Assembly (NCBI RefSeq): GCF_005771435.1
Contig: NZ_VANI01000019.1
Location: 1-64,000 of the forward strand
DNA length: 64,000 nt
Direction: 5' to 3'
From: Microbulbifer harenosus
Lineage (GTDB): Bacteria; Pseudomonadota; Gammaproteobacteria; Pseudomonadales; Cellvibrionaceae
The number at the start of each line of letters is the position of its first letter. The stretch's first letter is position 1. This document shows positions 49,882 to 63,029 of the stretch, piece after piece. Made by a program: the position numbers and the translations under genes. The notes beneath the pieces were generated by a model. It was not told the DNA's origin. It saw only the letters and a program-made list of their open reading frames with translations, and searched no databases.

Positions 49882-51105
49882 ATGCGCCGGGTAGTCATTA
49901 CCGGAATGGGCATCACTTCCTGCATCGGTAACAATACGCAGGAAGTGCTGGCCTCCCTGAAGGCCGGCCGCAGCGGCATCCGCTTTATGGACGAATACGC
50001 CGAGCTGGGTCTGCGCAGCCAGGTCGCCGGTGTGGTCGACATCGATTTCAAGGAATACATCGACCGCAAGCACCTGCGTTTCATGGGCGACTCCGCCGCC
50101 TATGCGTACATCGCCATGGCCGAGGCCATTGGCATGGCGGGCCTGGAAGAGTCCGACATTTCGAATCCCCGCACCGGCCTGGTGATGGGTTCCGGTGGTA
50201 CGTCCACCGCGGCCATCATCGAGTCCGCCGAGATCACCAAGACCCGAGGTGTACGTAAAGTCGGCGCCTTCCGTGTGCCACAGGTCATGGGCAGCACGGT
50301 ATCCGCGTGTCTCGCCACTCCCTTCAAGATCAAAGGCGTGAACTACTCCATCTCCTCTGCCTGTGCCACCTCCGCGCACTGTATTGGCAACGGCGCAGAG
50401 TTGATCCAGATGGGCAAGCAGGACATCGTGTTTGCCGGCGGCGGTGAGGAACTGGCCTGGAGCCTGACCCATCTGTTCGACGCCATGGGCGCGCTGTCGT
50501 CCAAATACAACGACACCCCCACCAAGGCCTCCCGCCCCTACGACGCCAACCGCGACGGCTTCGTGATCGCCGGCGGTGGCGGTTGTGTGGTGTTGGAAGA
50601 ATATGAACACGCAAAAGCCCGCGGCGCCAACATCATCGCCGAGCTGGTGGGCTATGGCGCCACCTCCGACGGCTACGACATGGTCGCCCCTAGCGGCGAG
50701 GGTGCGGCGCGCTGCATGCAGCAGGCGCTGGCCGGCATGGACGGCAAGGGCCTGGAAGGCGGCGTGGATTACATCAACACCCACGGCACCTCCACCCCGG
50801 TGGGCGACGTAGCCGAGCTGCGCGCGATGAAAGAAGTGTTTGGCGATAAGGTGCCGGCATTCGCCTCCACCAAGTCCCTCACCGGTCACTCCCTGGGTGC
50901 CGCCGGTGTGCAGGAAGCCATTTACTCCCTGCTGATGATGCAGAACGGCTTTATCGCCGCCTCCGCCAATGTGGAGACGCTGGACGAAGCGGCGGCGGGC
51001 CTCGACCTGGTTACCGAGCTGCGCGAGACCCAGATCCGCCGGGCGCTGTCCAACAGCTTCGGCTTCGGCGGCACCAACGCCAGTCTGATCTTCGACAAGA
51101 TCTGA
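49882..51105 (+). CDS. fabB: 3-oxoacyl-ACP synthase I
   Basis: Condensing enzyme that elongates the FabA cis-3-decenoyl product. The catalytic Cys is in [17 protein letters not shown], and the two His in [12 protein letters not shown] and [13 protein letters not shown]. 407 aa from the ATG at 49882. The TTG four codons earlier contains the TTGGAG ribosome site and is rejected as the start. Operon with fabA. Confidence 0.96.
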   Translation: MRRVVITGMGITSCIGNNTQEVLASLKAGRSGIRFMDEYAELGLRSQVAGVVDIDFKEYIDRKHLRFMGDSAAYAYIAMAEAIGMAGLEESDISNPRTGLVMGSGGTSTAAIIESAEITKTRGVRKVGAFRVPQVMGSTVSACLATPFKIKGVNYSISSACATSAHCIGNGAELIQMGKQDIVFAGGGEELAWSLTHLFDAMGALSSKYNDTPTKASRPYDANRDGFVIAGGGGCVVLEEYEHAKARGANIIAELVGYGATSDGYDMVAPSGEGAARCMQQALAGMDGKGLEGGVDYINTHGTSTPVGDVAELRAMKEVFGDKVPAFASTKSLTGHSLGAAGVQEAIYSLLMMQNGFIAASANVETLDEAAAGLDLVTELRETQIRRALSNSFGFGGTNASLIFDKI

Positions 51106-51123
51106 CCTCGGGCTTTCCGCCAA

Positions 51124-51162
51124 ACAAAAAGGGCGAGCCGCGCAGCGGCTCGCCCTTTTTGT
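51124..51162. terminator. Strong bidirectional terminator after fabB
   Basis: An 18-bp perfect stem (51124-51141 / 51145-51162) with a GCA loop is bounded by A5 and T5 runs. It lies in the convergent gap between fabB and the RmlD-like gene. Confidence 0.93.
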
Positions 51163-51193
51163 TGTTGATCCAGCACCCTGATCAACGTCGCAG

Positions 51194-52054
51194 TCAGCTT
51201 TCCGCTTTCTGCAGCCGCTCCAGCCACAGCTCCACCTGACGGGTCAGCCCCTGACGCCAGCTGCGCTGCTGGATACCAAACACGTCGCGCAGCCGCTCAC
51301 AGCTCAGCACCGAGGAACGGTCCTCCGGCGCGGGCTCAACCGGCCGCAAATCCGCGGCGTAATCCTCGCCATACAGGGAGCGCACCCGGTCGACCACTTC
51401 ACGGCCAAATTCCATGGCACTGCAGTTGTCCGCCGCGCCGTAGTGGTAAATGCCGGACTTCGGCGCGCCGCTCGCCAACTGCTGGGCCATGGCAACAGCC
51501 ACCCGCACCAGGTCCGCCACCGTGACTGGATTGCCGCGGCTCACGTCGTCAAGCGTAACCGGCTTGTGATTCAGCAGGCCGCGGATGACCCGCGCCAGCA
51601 ACGCACGCTCGCTGCGGTCCACCTGCCAGCCGAGACGCAGGATGCTGACACCGTATTCGGCCGGGCTGCTTCCGGTAAGAATCCGCTCACAGTCCAGCCA
51701 GTGCCGCCCGATTTCCGAGCTGGGCTCTGGCGCGGTTTCCTCGTCGATTTTCCGGCTGCGGGCGCGCCCGAATACCCCGTAGGAGGACAGGTGCAGCAAC
51801 GCCGCACAGGGCTGGTTCCGCAGGGCCTCACACACCGCGCGGGCCTCGTGCATGCGCGCGCTGCCAGCACAGCTGGCGGCGTTGATCACAAGGCTACCCT
51901 CGCGAATACCGAGAGGTGCCGCCGCGATCTGCTCAAGCCCCAACAACTGCACCCGGAAACCTACCCTCTGCAACCCCTTCTGCAGGGGTCCGTCGATGGC
52001 ATTGCCGGCACCGATAAGCACGGCGGTGTCAGGCTGATAACCCGTGTGATGCAT
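51194..52054 (-). CDS. RmlD-like sugar-nucleotide-binding protein, catalytic pair missing
   Basis: Extended short-chain dehydrogenase/RmlD fold of 286 aa. The N-terminal nucleotide-binding strand-turn is AVLIGAGNAIDGPLQKGL, and HLSSYGVFG corresponds to the usual 'STDYVFDG' block. Where active RmlD/epimerases have YGRTKLxxE (Tyr-xxx-Lys), this protein reads SEIGRHWLDCERIL, so Tyr is Ile and Lys is Trp. It is therefore probably a non-catalytic binder, or uses other residues. It lies 17 bases after ssb, and its role there is unknown. No clear ribosome site precedes the ATG. Confidence 0.7.
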   Translation of the reverse strand: MHHTGYQPDTAVLIGAGNAIDGPLQKGLQRVGFRVQLLGLEQIAAAPLGIREGSLVINAASCAGSARMHEARAVCEALRNQPCAALLHLSSYGVFGRARSRKIDEETAPEPSSEIGRHWLDCERILTGSSPAEYGVSILRLGWQVDRSERALLARVIRGLLNHKPVTLDDVSRGNPVTVADLVRVAVAMAQQLASGAPKSGIYHYGAADNCSAMEFGREVVDRVRSLYGEDYAADLRPVEPAPEDRSSVLSCERLRDVFGIQQRSWRQGLTRQVELWLERLQKAES

Positions 52055-52071
52055 GGAGGAGACGGCCCGCG

Positions 52072-52644
52072 TTAGAAGGGAATGTCGTCGTCGAAGCTGT
52101 TATCAAAGCCACCCATGGGTGCCTGGTTGCCGGCGGGGCGATTTTGCGGCTGGTTTGAAGAAGGATTGGACGGCGCCATGGGAGAAGGTGCGGAGCGGCC
52201 CTGAGCGTATTCGTCCTGGTAACCGCCCTGGTTATAATCGCCGCCCTGCTGCTGGTAGCCACCGCCCTGGCCGCCCTGCTGCTGATAGCCGCCGCTCTGC
52301 TCACCGCGGCCGTCGAGCATCTGCATTTCGCTGGCGACGATTTCGGTGGTGTAGCGGTCCTGACCGGTCTGCTTGTCCTGCCACTTGCGCGTGCGCAGAG
52401 AACCCTCAAGGTAGACCTTGCTGCCTTTGCGCAGGTACTCGCCGGCAATCTCTGCCAGACGATTGAAGAACACCACACGGTGCCACTCGGTGCGCTCCTG
52501 CTGCTGGCCGGTCTGCTTGTCTTTCCAGGTTTCAGACGTCGCCAGGGTGACATTGGTAACGGCGCCGCCGCTGGGCAGATAGCGGGTTTCCGGGTCGCCG
52601 CCCAGATTGCCAATCAGAATCACTTTATTAACGCCCCTGGCCAT
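52072..52644 (-). CDS. ssb: Single-stranded DNA-binding protein
   Basis: Tetrameric SSB for replication and repair. The OB-fold (residues ~1-110, [19 protein letters not shown]) is followed by a long Gln/Gly/Tyr-rich linker with repeated GGYQQQGG units and the protein-docking tip FDDDIPF. 190 aa. AGAGGAGAGG just before the ATG is a strong ribosome site. I saw no LexA-type box upstream. Confidence 0.97.
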   Translation of the reverse strand: MARGVNKVILIGNLGGDPETRYLPSGGAVTNVTLATSETWKDKQTGQQQERTEWHRVVFFNRLAEIAGEYLRKGSKVYLEGSLRTRKWQDKQTGQDRYTTEIVASEMQMLDGRGEQSGGYQQQGGQGGGYQQQGGDYNQGGYQDEYAQGRSAPSPMAPSNPSSNQPQNRPAGNQAPMGGFDNSFDDDIPF

Positions 52645-52859
52645 AAGCCTCTCCTCTCAGTGTGCCCTCTGGCGGGCCCATTTCATTGTTCAAAGGTTCA
52701 GAGTTCAAAAATTCAGATTCGGGAAACCGGCGCCGCGGTCCATGATCCGCCAGCTGCCGGCCTCGCCAACAGTGTATTTTTATCCAGCAGCATACAACAC
52801 TCGGGCGGGGGCCGTCACCGCTACCCGGGCGAGCCGGCGCCAGCGGAAAAAGATCCTTC

Positions 52860-54032
52860 TCAGCGGCCTGCAAGGGGTACGCGGGTGCCGCGCATCTGCC
52901 ACCAGGCGATGGACCACAGCAGCAGAACTCCCAGCGCGAGGGTGGCCACAGCCCCGGCACCGCCCTGGCCGTACACTACCCCGCCGAGGCTGCCACCGGC
53001 AAAGGCACCGAGAAACTGCAGGGTCGCATAGAGACCGGTGGCGGCACCGCGGCACTCCGCCGGCGCCACCCGGGTCAGCTGCGCAGGCAGCAATGCCTCC
53101 AGTAGATTAAAAGCGAGGAAGAATACCCCAAGGCACAACACTATCCAGTTACCCCGCACCTCCGGCATCAGCGCCACCCCGCCGAACACCAACCCAAGCA
53201 GGGCCAGGCGCATGGCACCGGGAACCTGTTGGCGTTTTTCTGCCGCGCGCATCAGCGGCAGCATCAGTACAAAGGCGCCCAGCATCAGCGGGCCATAAAG
53301 TTTCCAGTGCTGGTCGCTGGCCAGGTGCAACTGATCCACCAGCAGGTGCGGAAGCGGCACGAACATCATGGTCAGCAGCAGGTGCAGGAAAAACACTCCA
53401 CTCACCAGCCGCCACACATCCCCCTGTCGCAACAGCCGGGAGAAATCCCCCTGGCGCGGGCCGCGCGGGGCCAGTTGTTGCGGATTAGGCACCAGCCGCC
53501 ACACCAGCAGCATGCCCACCAGCGCCAGTAGCGCGGTGAGCCAGAATATGGCCGAAAGACCACCGAGGCCCGCCACCAGCGGCCCCAGCACCACTGCAAG
53601 CACAAACGCCACGCCGATGGAGGCGCCAATCACCGCCATCGCCTTGCCGCGGTTTTCGTCCCGGGTCAGGTCCGCCGCCAGTGCCATAGTGGCCGCGGCG
53701 ATAGCGCCAGCGCCCTGCAGTATGCGTCCGGCAATCAGCCCGTATACCGAGTCCGTCAGTGCCGCCACCACACTCCCCATGGCAAATACCGCCAGCCCGA
53801 GAAAAATCACCGGCTTGCGCCCCCAGCGGTCGCTCAGCATTCCCAGGGGGATCTGCAGCAGCGCCTGGCTCAGGCCGTAGGCGCCCAGCGCCAGCCCCAG
53901 CAGCGCGGGAGTACTGCCGCGGTAGTCGGCGCCGTACAGAGACAGCACCGGCAGCACCATAAACAGGCCCAGCATGCGGAAGACATAGAGGGAGGCGAGG
54001 CCGGCGAGTGCGCGGCGTTCAGTGGAATTCAT
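52860..54032 (-). CDS. MFS transporter
   Basis: Twelve-segment major facilitator, 390 aa, with the motif-A loop MLSDRWGRKPVIFLG between TM2 and TM3. It resembles the drug-efflux group lying between uvrA and ssb in Pseudomonas and relatives. The substrate is unknown. The ATG at 54032 (MNSTERRALAGLASLYVFR) is chosen; the upstream in-frame extension to 54080 is not expected. The 215 bases between it and ssb hold nothing I recognise. Confidence 0.88.
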   Translation of the reverse strand: MNSTERRALAGLASLYVFRMLGLFMVLPVLSLYGADYRGSTPALLGLALGAYGLSQALLQIPLGMLSDRWGRKPVIFLGLAVFAMGSVVAALTDSVYGLIAGRILQGAGAIAAATMALAADLTRDENRGKAMAVIGASIGVAFVLAVVLGPLVAGLGGLSAIFWLTALLALVGMLLVWRLVPNPQQLAPRGPRQGDFSRLLRQGDVWRLVSGVFFLHLLLTMMFVPLPHLLVDQLHLASDQHWKLYGPLMLGAFVLMLPLMRAAEKRQQVPGAMRLALLGLVFGGVALMPEVRGNWIVLCLGVFFLAFNLLEALLPAQLTRVAPAECRGAATGLYATLQFLGAFAGGSLGGVVYGQGGAGAVATLALGVLLLWSIAWWQMRGTRVPLAGR

Positions 54033-54158
54033 GCAGAGGTTCCGGACACGGCAAAAAACGGGGCGCATTGTAGCAGCCACAGCAGCGGAGATAGGACTCC
54101 CCGCTGCCTAACGAGCGGATAGCGCAGATTTATCGACGCAATCCCGCCGTTTGCGCCC

Positions 54159-55562
54159 TCACTCTCTCCCGTATTTGTCTTCGAGACGGACGATATCGTC
54201 CTCGCCGAGGTAGCTGCCGGACTGCACCTCAATCAACTCCAGGGGGATACTGCCGGGATTTTCCAGGCGGTGGACCACGCCGAGGGGAATGAAGGTGGAT
54301 TCGTTCTCGGTCAGCAGCAGTTGATCGTCCCCGCGGGTCACCCTGGCCGTGCCGCGCACCACAATCCAGTGCTCGGCGCGGTGATGGTGCATCTGCAGGG
54401 ACAACTGGCAACCGGGTTTGACCACGATGCGCTTCACCTGAAAGCGCGGACCGGCGTCGATGGAATCGTAGTAACCCCAGGGGCGGAACACCTTGCGGTG
54501 ATTTTCCGCTTCACTGCGCTCGTTCTGCTTGAGCCGCTGCACCAGTTTTTTCACGTCCTGCACGCGGCTCTTGTGCGCCACCATCAGGGCGTCATCGGTG
54601 TCTACCACCACCAGGTCCTGCACGCCGAGGATGCCCACAAGGCGATCGGCACCGTGCACCAGGCAACCACGGGAATCCTCTGCCAGTACGTCGCCGCGCA
54701 GCAGGTTGTCGTTCGCATCCCGCTCAGCCAGCTCCCACAGCGCGGACCAGGAACCCACATCGCTCCAGCCCGCCTGCATCGGTACTACGGCGGCGGATTC
54801 GGTTTTCTCCATTACCGCGTAGTCCACGGAATCGGACGGACAGCGGCGGAAGGCATCTGCATCAACGCGGGTAAAATCCAGGTCGCGCGCGGCGCCGGCC
54901 AGTGCGGCGCGGCAGGCGTCAAGTATTGCGGGATTTTGCTGGGCCAGCTCCTCGATATAGCGCGAGGCGCGAAACAGGAACATACCGCTGTTCCAGTTGT
55001 AGTCGCCGTTGGCGAGGTATTTTTCGGCGGTGGCGAGATCGGGCTTCTCCACAAACTCCGCCACCTTCCAGCCGCCGGCCAGCGCGTCGCCGCTGCGGAT
55101 GTAGCCGTAGCCGGTCTCGGCGCAGGTGGGCACGATGCCGAAGGTGACCAGCAGGCCATCTTCCGCCAGCTTCTTCGCCGCACTTACCGACTGCTGAAAA
55201 GCCGCGGTATCCGCCACCACGTGATCTGCCGGCAGCACCAGCAACAGCGGGTCCTGCCCCTGCTCCACCGCGCGAAGTGCCGCCAGCGCGATGGCCGGGG
55301 CGGTATTGCGGGCACAGGGCTCCAGCAAAATCGACTGGGCCGCGCGCCCCACTTCCTGCAATTGCTCGGCCGCGGCAAAGCGGTGGGATTCGTTGCACAC
55401 CAGGATCGGCGCTTCCACTTCTGGCAGTCCGTCGAGTCGCAAGGCCGTGGCCTGGAGCATGGTCTGACTGCCGGCGAGAGCGAGAAATTGCTTGGGGTAG
55501 GCATCCCGGGAAAGCGGCCACAGACGCGAACCGGTACCGCCGCAGAGAATGACGGGGATCAT
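54159..55562 (-). CDS. manC: Mannose-1-phosphate guanylyltransferase / mannose-6-phosphate isomerase
   Basis: Bifunctional type II PMI-GMP enzyme making GDP-mannose. The N-terminal guanylyltransferase has [34 protein letters not shown] and NSGMFLF. The C-terminal cupin isomerase domain has [19 protein letters not shown]. The ATG at 55562 (MIPVILCGG) gives 467 aa. A GTG five codons upstream is an alternative. It sits between the MFS gene and the divergent uvrA, a place where Pseudomonas has no such gene. It complements manB about 7 kb away. Confidence 0.93.
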   Translation of the reverse strand: MIPVILCGGTGSRLWPLSRDAYPKQFLALAGSQTMLQATALRLDGLPEVEAPILVCNESHRFAAAEQLQEVGRAAQSILLEPCARNTAPAIALAALRAVEQGQDPLLLVLPADHVVADTAAFQQSVSAAKKLAEDGLLVTFGIVPTCAETGYGYIRSGDALAGGWKVAEFVEKPDLATAEKYLANGDYNWNSGMFLFRASRYIEELAQQNPAILDACRAALAGAARDLDFTRVDADAFRRCPSDSVDYAVMEKTESAAVVPMQAGWSDVGSWSALWELAERDANDNLLRGDVLAEDSRGCLVHGADRLVGILGVQDLVVVDTDDALMVAHKSRVQDVKKLVQRLKQNERSEAENHRKVFRPWGYYDSIDAGPRFQVKRIVVKPGCQLSLQMHHHRAEHWIVVRGTARVTRGDDQLLLTENESTFIPLGVVHRLENPGSIPLELIEVQSGSYLGEDDIVRLEDKYGRE

Positions 55563-55614
55563 GATTTCCGTATCCACACAGGGTTATTCAATGGAAAAGA
55601 GCGCGGCAGGCATT

Positions 55615-55642
55615 TTGGCACAATCGCCCGCCGGATTATACT
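55615..55642 (+). promoter_or_regulatory. Sigma70 promoter of uvrA
   Basis: TTGGCA (55615-55620) and TATACT (55637-55642) with a 16-base spacer lie about 70 bases before the uvrA GTG. No CTGT-N8-ACAG LexA box was found nearby. Confidence 0.6.
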
Positions 55643-55713
55643 TGACCGTTTCCTTCCGCCCGGTTCTTACCCCCGGGCGCCCTCATAGCAGCAAAGCAAA
55701 TACAGGACGCCGA

Positions 55714-58542
<2,829 letters not shown>

Positions 58543-58546
58543 ATAC

Positions 58547-58577
58547 GCAGCCCGATCACGGATGATGGTCGGGCTGC
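58547..58577. terminator. Hairpin after uvrA
   Basis: A 9-bp stem GCAGCCCGA/TCGGGCTGC lies between uvrA and pxpA, with no T run. It may weaken readthrough rather than end transcription. Confidence 0.35.
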
Positions 58578-58610
58578 TCCACTGCTTCAGGGAGAGCGAA
58601 AGGTGGTGAA

Positions 58611-59363
58611 ATGACAACCGTCGACATCAACTGCGATCTGGGCGAAGGCAACACTGCGGCGGATTGCACCCGCGACGCTCTGCTCATGCCATTTATTTCC
58701 CGCTGCAATATTGCCTGCGGAGGTCACGCCGGCAACGACGATACCATGGCATTGTCCATAGACAACGCCATGGCCAACGGCCTCGCCATCGGTGCCCACC
58801 CAAGCTATCCGGATCGGGACAACTTCGGCCGCCACTCGCTCGCCATCGCCAGGCCACAATTGCTCGATGCGGTCGCCGCGCAGATTGAGCGACTCTCCAC
58901 CATTGCCGCACATCGCCATGCAACACTGGACCATATAAAACTGCACGGCGCCCTGTACAACGACGCCGAGGCCGACCCCGCACTCGCTATTTCCCTGCTG
59001 GAAATGCTCAAGAGCCGCTTCCCGACACTGAAAATTCTCGGGCTCGCCAATGCCGCCACGGAACAAGCCGCGCATACGGTTGGCATCCCCTTTCTTCGCG
59101 AAGGTTTTATGGACCGGCGCTATCTGAACAATCACCAGCTATCTCCCCGCAGCATGCAGGGTGCGGTGATTGACGATTTCACCCAGTGCCTGCAGCAGAC
59201 TCTGGCACTGATTCGCGGCGAGACATTCCTGTCCATTCACGGCGAACCACTGCGCTTTACCGCGGACAGTATCTGCCTGCACGGCGACAATATCCACGCG
59301 CCAGAAATCGCCACTCGGCTGCATCGCGCGCTGCAGCGAGCCGGGGTGGACGTCCGCGCATGA
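58611..59363 (+). CDS. pxpA: 5-oxoprolinase subunit PxpA (LamB/YcsF family)
   Basis: Part of the three-subunit bacterial 5-oxoprolinase that hydrolyses pyroglutamate to glutamate with ATP. It starts MTTVDINCDLGEGNTAADC and has CNIACGGHAGN and GAHPSYPDRDNFGR, all diagnostic of the family. 250 aa. AAAGGTGG lies just before the ATG. Its stop overlaps the pxpB start (ATGA). Confidence 0.94.
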   Translation: MTTVDINCDLGEGNTAADCTRDALLMPFISRCNIACGGHAGNDDTMALSIDNAMANGLAIGAHPSYPDRDNFGRHSLAIARPQLLDAVAAQIERLSTIAAHRHATLDHIKLHGALYNDAEADPALAISLLEMLKSRFPTLKILGLANAATEQAAHTVGIPFLREGFMDRRYLNNHQLSPRSMQGAVIDDFTQCLQQTLALIRGETFLSIHGEPLRFTADSICLHGDNIHAPEIATRLHRALQRAGVDVRA

Positions 59364-60133
59364 GCCTTTCTTTCCAACTGATCCAGAACGGCGATTCCGC
59401 GCTGGATATCTGCTTCCAGGGAACACCCGGCGAGGCCTTGAGCAAGGTCATCATCGCCCTGCAACGGTTGCTGCAGCAGGAGATGGCGCTGGGGTGCTGG
59501 CCCGGTTTGCAGGAGCTGATTCCCGCCTACCAGTGCCTCACTATCGTGTACGATCCGGTGCAAATCACAGGGGGCGGGCCAACCTTTGGAGAACTGCATG
59601 CACAGCTGCAGGCGTTCATTGCGAAAACGCTGGCATCCAGCAGCTTCCCGGAAGCGCTGCTGCGGACACAGCCATCGGCATTGATCGAGATTCCAGTGTG
59701 CTATGCGGAGCCCTTCGCGATTGACATGGACGTGGTGTGCGCCCATACCGGACTCGCCCGCAACGAGGTCATTGCCCGCCACCACAAGCCCGAATATCTC
59801 GTGCATATGCTCGGCTTCAGCCCAGGTTTTCTGTATCTCGGCGGACTCGACCCCAGCATCAGCTGCCCGCGCAAGGAAAAGCCGGCGCTTCGAGTTGACG
59901 CGGGCTCCGTCGGCATTGGCGGCGCGCAGACCGGAATTTACCCGCAGGCGACCCCCGGGGGTTGGCAGATCATCGGCCGCACGCCGCTGCCGCTGTTTGA
60001 TCCGCAGCAGGAGTATCCGTTTGTGGCACGGCCGCTGGACCGCATCCGCTTCGTGCCGATCAGTGTGCAGGAGTTCGAATCCATGACAAGGAATGCTGCG
60101 GTGGCCATGCACGCGGGAAGTGAGGAAATCTGA
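59360..60133 (+). CDS. pxpB: 5-oxoprolinase subunit PxpB
   Basis: KipI-like subunit, 257 aa, with the C-terminal cyclophilin-like domain containing MLGFSPGFLYLGGLDPSISC and GIGGAQTGIYPQATPGGW. It overlaps pxpA by four bases (ATGA) and pxpC by one (TGATG), so the three are translationally coupled and made in step. Confidence 0.94.
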   Translation: MSLSFQLIQNGDSALDICFQGTPGEALSKVIIALQRLLQQEMALGCWPGLQELIPAYQCLTIVYDPVQITGGGPTFGELHAQLQAFIAKTLASSSFPEALLRTQPSALIEIPVCYAEPFAIDMDVVCAHTGLARNEVIARHHKPEYLVHMLGFSPGFLYLGGLDPSISCPRKEKPALRVDAGSVGIGGAQTGIYPQATPGGWQIIGRTPLPLFDPQQEYPFVARPLDRIRFVPISVQEFESMTRNAAVAMHAGSEEI

Positions 60134-61062
60134 TGCTGCGTATTCTCAAGCCCGGCCTGCAGACCAGCCTTCAGGATGGCGGGCGCATGGGTTGGATGCA
60201 GTACGGCATTGCCCGGGGCGGCGCTGCCGATCCCGTAGCGATGCGACTCGCCAACAGCCTGCTGCGCAATCCCGCCGGCCATCCCTGCCTGGAAGTCACC
60301 CTGACCGGCCCGGAACTCGAATTTACAGCTGACCTTTCCATTGCCATCTGCGGTGCGCGCTTCGCCCTGACCCACAACGGGTGCAGCGTTGACAACAATT
60401 GCGTAATACAGATCAGAAAAGGGGACGTGCTGCAGTTCGGGCCACTGCAGTCTGGTGCACGCGCTTACCTGGCGTTTGCCGCGGAACCGCAATTAGCCGC
60501 GGTATTTGACAGCTTCTCGACGTACCTGCAAGCAGGCTTTGGCGGTGTGCGCGGACGCTCGCTGCGCGCCGGTGACCAGATACCACTGCAGAATTGCCGG
60601 CGGGAAAAAAGCCGGCAACTGGCGGATGGATACCAACTGAAATATACGGGTCGCCCGCAACTGCGGGTAATTGATGGCGCCGAAGCGGGATTGTTTGCCC
60701 GCGATCAGCGTGAGCTTTTCTATCGCACGGCCTACCGCGTTTCACCGCAGAGTAACCGGATGGGAATTCGCTTGCAGGGTGACACGCTGAACACCGAAGG
60801 ACTGCCGCAAATGACATCCTCGGGGCTTTGCCCGGGGACCGTACAGATACCACCGGATGGCCAACCCATCATTTCGTTTGTTGAAGGCCAGACAATTGGA
60901 GGCTACCCGCGTCTCGCCCATGTCATATCAGCAGACCAGCATCTGCTCGCGCAACTCAAGCCCCGCGATAAGCTCGACTTCCAGCGGGTCGATCTCGAAA
61001 CGGCGGTGCGCATTTTGTGCGACAAAACCGCCCTGCTTGCACGACTCGATACACAGTCATAA
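60133..61062 (+). CDS. pxpC: 5-oxoprolinase subunit PxpC
   Basis: KipA-like biotin-dependent-carboxylase-related subunit, 309 aa, beginning MLRILKPGLQTSLQDGGRMG. It contains NSLLRNPAGHPCLEVTLTGP, SPQSNRMGIRLQG and the end motif VEGQTIGGYPRLAHV. Last gene of the pxpABC operon. It converges on the DUF1315 gene 13 bases away with no clear terminator. Confidence 0.94.
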   Translation: MLRILKPGLQTSLQDGGRMGWMQYGIARGGAADPVAMRLANSLLRNPAGHPCLEVTLTGPELEFTADLSIAICGARFALTHNGCSVDNNCVIQIRKGDVLQFGPLQSGARAYLAFAAEPQLAAVFDSFSTYLQAGFGGVRGRSLRAGDQIPLQNCRREKSRQLADGYQLKYTGRPQLRVIDGAEAGLFARDQRELFYRTAYRVSPQSNRMGIRLQGDTLNTEGLPQMTSSGLCPGTVQIPPDGQPIISFVEGQTIGGYPRLAHVISADQHLLAQLKPRDKLDFQRVDLETAVRILCDKTALLARLDTQS

Positions 61063-61075
61063 GCCCCGGCGCGAC

Positions 61076-61342
61076 TCAGGAAGCGACCCAGGTAACCGTC
61101 TCTTCGTAGTCGTGGTCGTGCTTGTCTGCGCAGGGGGTAGCTTTGGGCGGCACATAACCAACCCGATCAGCGGGCGCCGTGTGCGTCTGTTCCCAGTAGG
61201 CAACGGCTTCTGCGCACAACATTTTCTGTTGCGCGGATAACGCGACACCGTTGGGCCACTTGCCCAGCTCGATCGCCCGTTTCAGGCTACCGACGATTTG
61301 CGGATTGAGGATCTGCAGCAATTCATCCAGGGACTGGAACAT
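61076..61342 (-). CDS. DUF1315 (YeaC-like) protein
   Basis: Small cytoplasmic protein of unknown function, 88 aa. The core VGSLKRAIELGKWPNGVALS followed by AQQKMLCAEAVAYWE is the DUF1315/YeaC signature. The C-terminal tail has HDHDYEET, which could bind metal. It lies downstream of rplQ in the same direction but beyond that operon's terminator. Confidence 0.8.
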   Translation of the reverse strand: MFQSLDELLQILNPQIVGSLKRAIELGKWPNGVALSAQQKMLCAEAVAYWEQTHTAPADRVGYVPPKATPCADKHDHDYEETVTWVAS

Positions 61343-61386
61343 CGGGTCTCCCCTTCACAATACTTACGTCGAAAACTCTGCATCGG

Positions 61387-61418
61387 AAAAAAAGAAAGCC
61401 GGTCGATGACCGGCTTTC
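61387..61418 (-). terminator. Intrinsic terminator of the alpha ribosomal operon
   Basis: An 11-bp perfect stem (61394-61404 / 61408-61418) with a GAT loop is followed on the minus strand by a T-rich run, about 50 bases past the rplQ stop. Confidence 0.92.
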
Positions 61419-61465
61419 CTTCGCTCGGCACAGATAACGTACCGATCAACCTAAAGCACAGGGCC

Positions 61466-61858
61466 TCAGGCTTCCGCAGCTTCCACGGCTTCGCCCGCTA
61501 CCGGACGATCAACCAGCTCCACGTAAGCCATCGGAGCCTTGTCACCGGCGCGGAAACCGCATTTCAGAATGCGGATGTATCCGCCCGGACGGGCTTCGTA
61601 ACGGGGACCCAGTTCGTCGAACAGCTTGCGTACGGCATCCTTGTCGCGGATACGGGCAAAAGCCAGACGGCGGTTGGCAACACTGTCTTTCTTGGCCAGG
61701 GTGATCAGCGGCTCGGCAACGCGACGCAGCTCCTTGGCTTTCGGCAGTGTGGTTTTGATCAGTTCGTGCTCTACCAGAGAAGCGGTCATGTTCTTGAACA
61801 TGGCCTTGCGGTGAGAGCTGGTACGACTGAATTTACGGCCACTATAGCGATGACGCAT
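61466..61858 (-). CDS. rplQ: 50S ribosomal protein L17
   Basis: L17, 130 aa, starting [20 protein letters not shown] with the [20 protein letters not shown] block. It has a short Ala/Glu-rich tail. Last gene of the alpha operon after rpoA. Confidence 0.97.
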   Translation of the reverse strand: MRHRYSGRKFSRTSSHRKAMFKNMTASLVEHELIKTTLPKAKELRRVAEPLITLAKKDSVANRRLAFARIRDKDAVRKLFDELGPRYEARPGGYIRILKCGFRAGDKAPMAYVELVDRPVAGEAVEAAEA

Positions 61859-61979
61859 AACTCAATTCCTCACGACTTTCATTGCTTTCTCAGCAAGTCG
61901 TCTGGGAGTGGTGATAGCCTGCGGCGCACACCACTCGGTTTTCTTCACAAGGCCGGGCAGTACCCGCGCCACAAATGCT

Positions 61980-62984
61980 TTACAGGGAGCTCAGCTTGCT
62001 GTCGCCTTTGAGGCTGGCCGGCGGCCAGTTCTCGAGGCGCATACCCAAGGAGAGGCCGCGGGAGGCCAGAACATCCTTGATCTCGGTCAGGGATTTCTTG
62101 CCCAGGTTCGGCGTCTTCAGCAGCTCTACTTCGGTGCGCTGAATCAGGTCGCCGATGTAGTAGATGTTTTCCGCTTTCAGACAGTTGGCCGAACGCACGG
62201 TCAGCTCCAGGTCGTCTACCGGGCGCAACAGCACCGGATCGACTTCCTCTTCCTTCGCTTCCGGCTGGGAATCCTTCTCGCCTTCGAGGTCCACAAACAC
62301 TGCCAGCTGTTGCTGCAGGATGGTGGCGGCGCGACGGATCGCTTCTTCCGGGTCCAGAGTACCGTTGGTTTCCAGATCCAGAACCAGCTTGTCCAGGTCG
62401 GTGCGCTGCTCAACACGCGCGGATTCCACGCTGTAAGATACGCGACGAACCGGGCCAAAGGAGGCATCCAGCTGCAGACGGCCGATAGAACGGGTCTCAT
62501 CTTCGTCTTCGCGGCGGGCGTCGGCGGGCTGATAGCCACGGCCGCGCGCAACGGTCAGACGCAGATTGAGTTGCACATCGCCGGTAATGTTGGCGATAAC
62601 ATGTTCGGGGTTCACGATTTCAATGTCGTGATCCACCTGGATGTCGCCAGCGGTCACCGGACCCGGGCCCTTCTTGCTCAGACCCAGCACTGCCTGGTCC
62701 TTGCCGTGCATCACCACCGCAATTTCCTTCAGGTTGAGCAGGATTTCGATAACATCTTCCTGCACACCTTCGATGGCACTGTACTCATGCTCCACACCAT
62801 CGATTTCCACTTCGGTGACAGCGCAACCGGGCATGGAAGACAGCAGGATGCGGCGCAGTGCGTTGCCGAGAGTGTGGCCGAAACCACGCTCCAGCGGTTC
62901 CAGAACCACTTTGGCGTGATTCTGGTTGTACTCGGTGACGTCAATACGACGAGGTGTCAAAAACTCGTTGACAGCAGTCTGCAT
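61980..62984 (-). CDS. rpoA: RNA polymerase alpha subunit
   Basis: Alpha subunit. The N-terminal assembly domain has [19 protein letters not shown]. An acidic linker follows, then the C-terminal UP-element/activator domain ([20 protein letters not shown] ... [20 protein letters not shown]). The ATG at 62984 ([14 protein letters not shown]) is at a good distance from the AGG ribosome site. The ATG two codons upstream (62990) sits too close to it. 334 aa. Between rpsD and rplQ as usual. Confidence 0.96.
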   Translation of the reverse strand: MQTAVNEFLTPRRIDVTEYNQNHAKVVLEPLERGFGHTLGNALRRILLSSMPGCAVTEVEIDGVEHEYSAIEGVQEDVIEILLNLKEIAVVMHGKDQAVLGLSKKGPGPVTAGDIQVDHDIEIVNPEHVIANITGDVQLNLRLTVARGRGYQPADARREDEDETRSIGRLQLDASFGPVRRVSYSVESARVEQRTDLDKLVLDLETNGTLDPEEAIRRAATILQQQLAVFVDLEGEKDSQPEAKEEEVDPVLLRPVDDLELTVRSANCLKAENIYYIGDLIQRTEVELLKTPNLGKKSLTEIKDVLASRGLSLGMRLENWPPASLKGDSKLSSL

Positions 62985-63029
62985 AGCCATACCTGTATTA
63001 CAGTTTTATTCCTTAAATGGAACAGAGCC

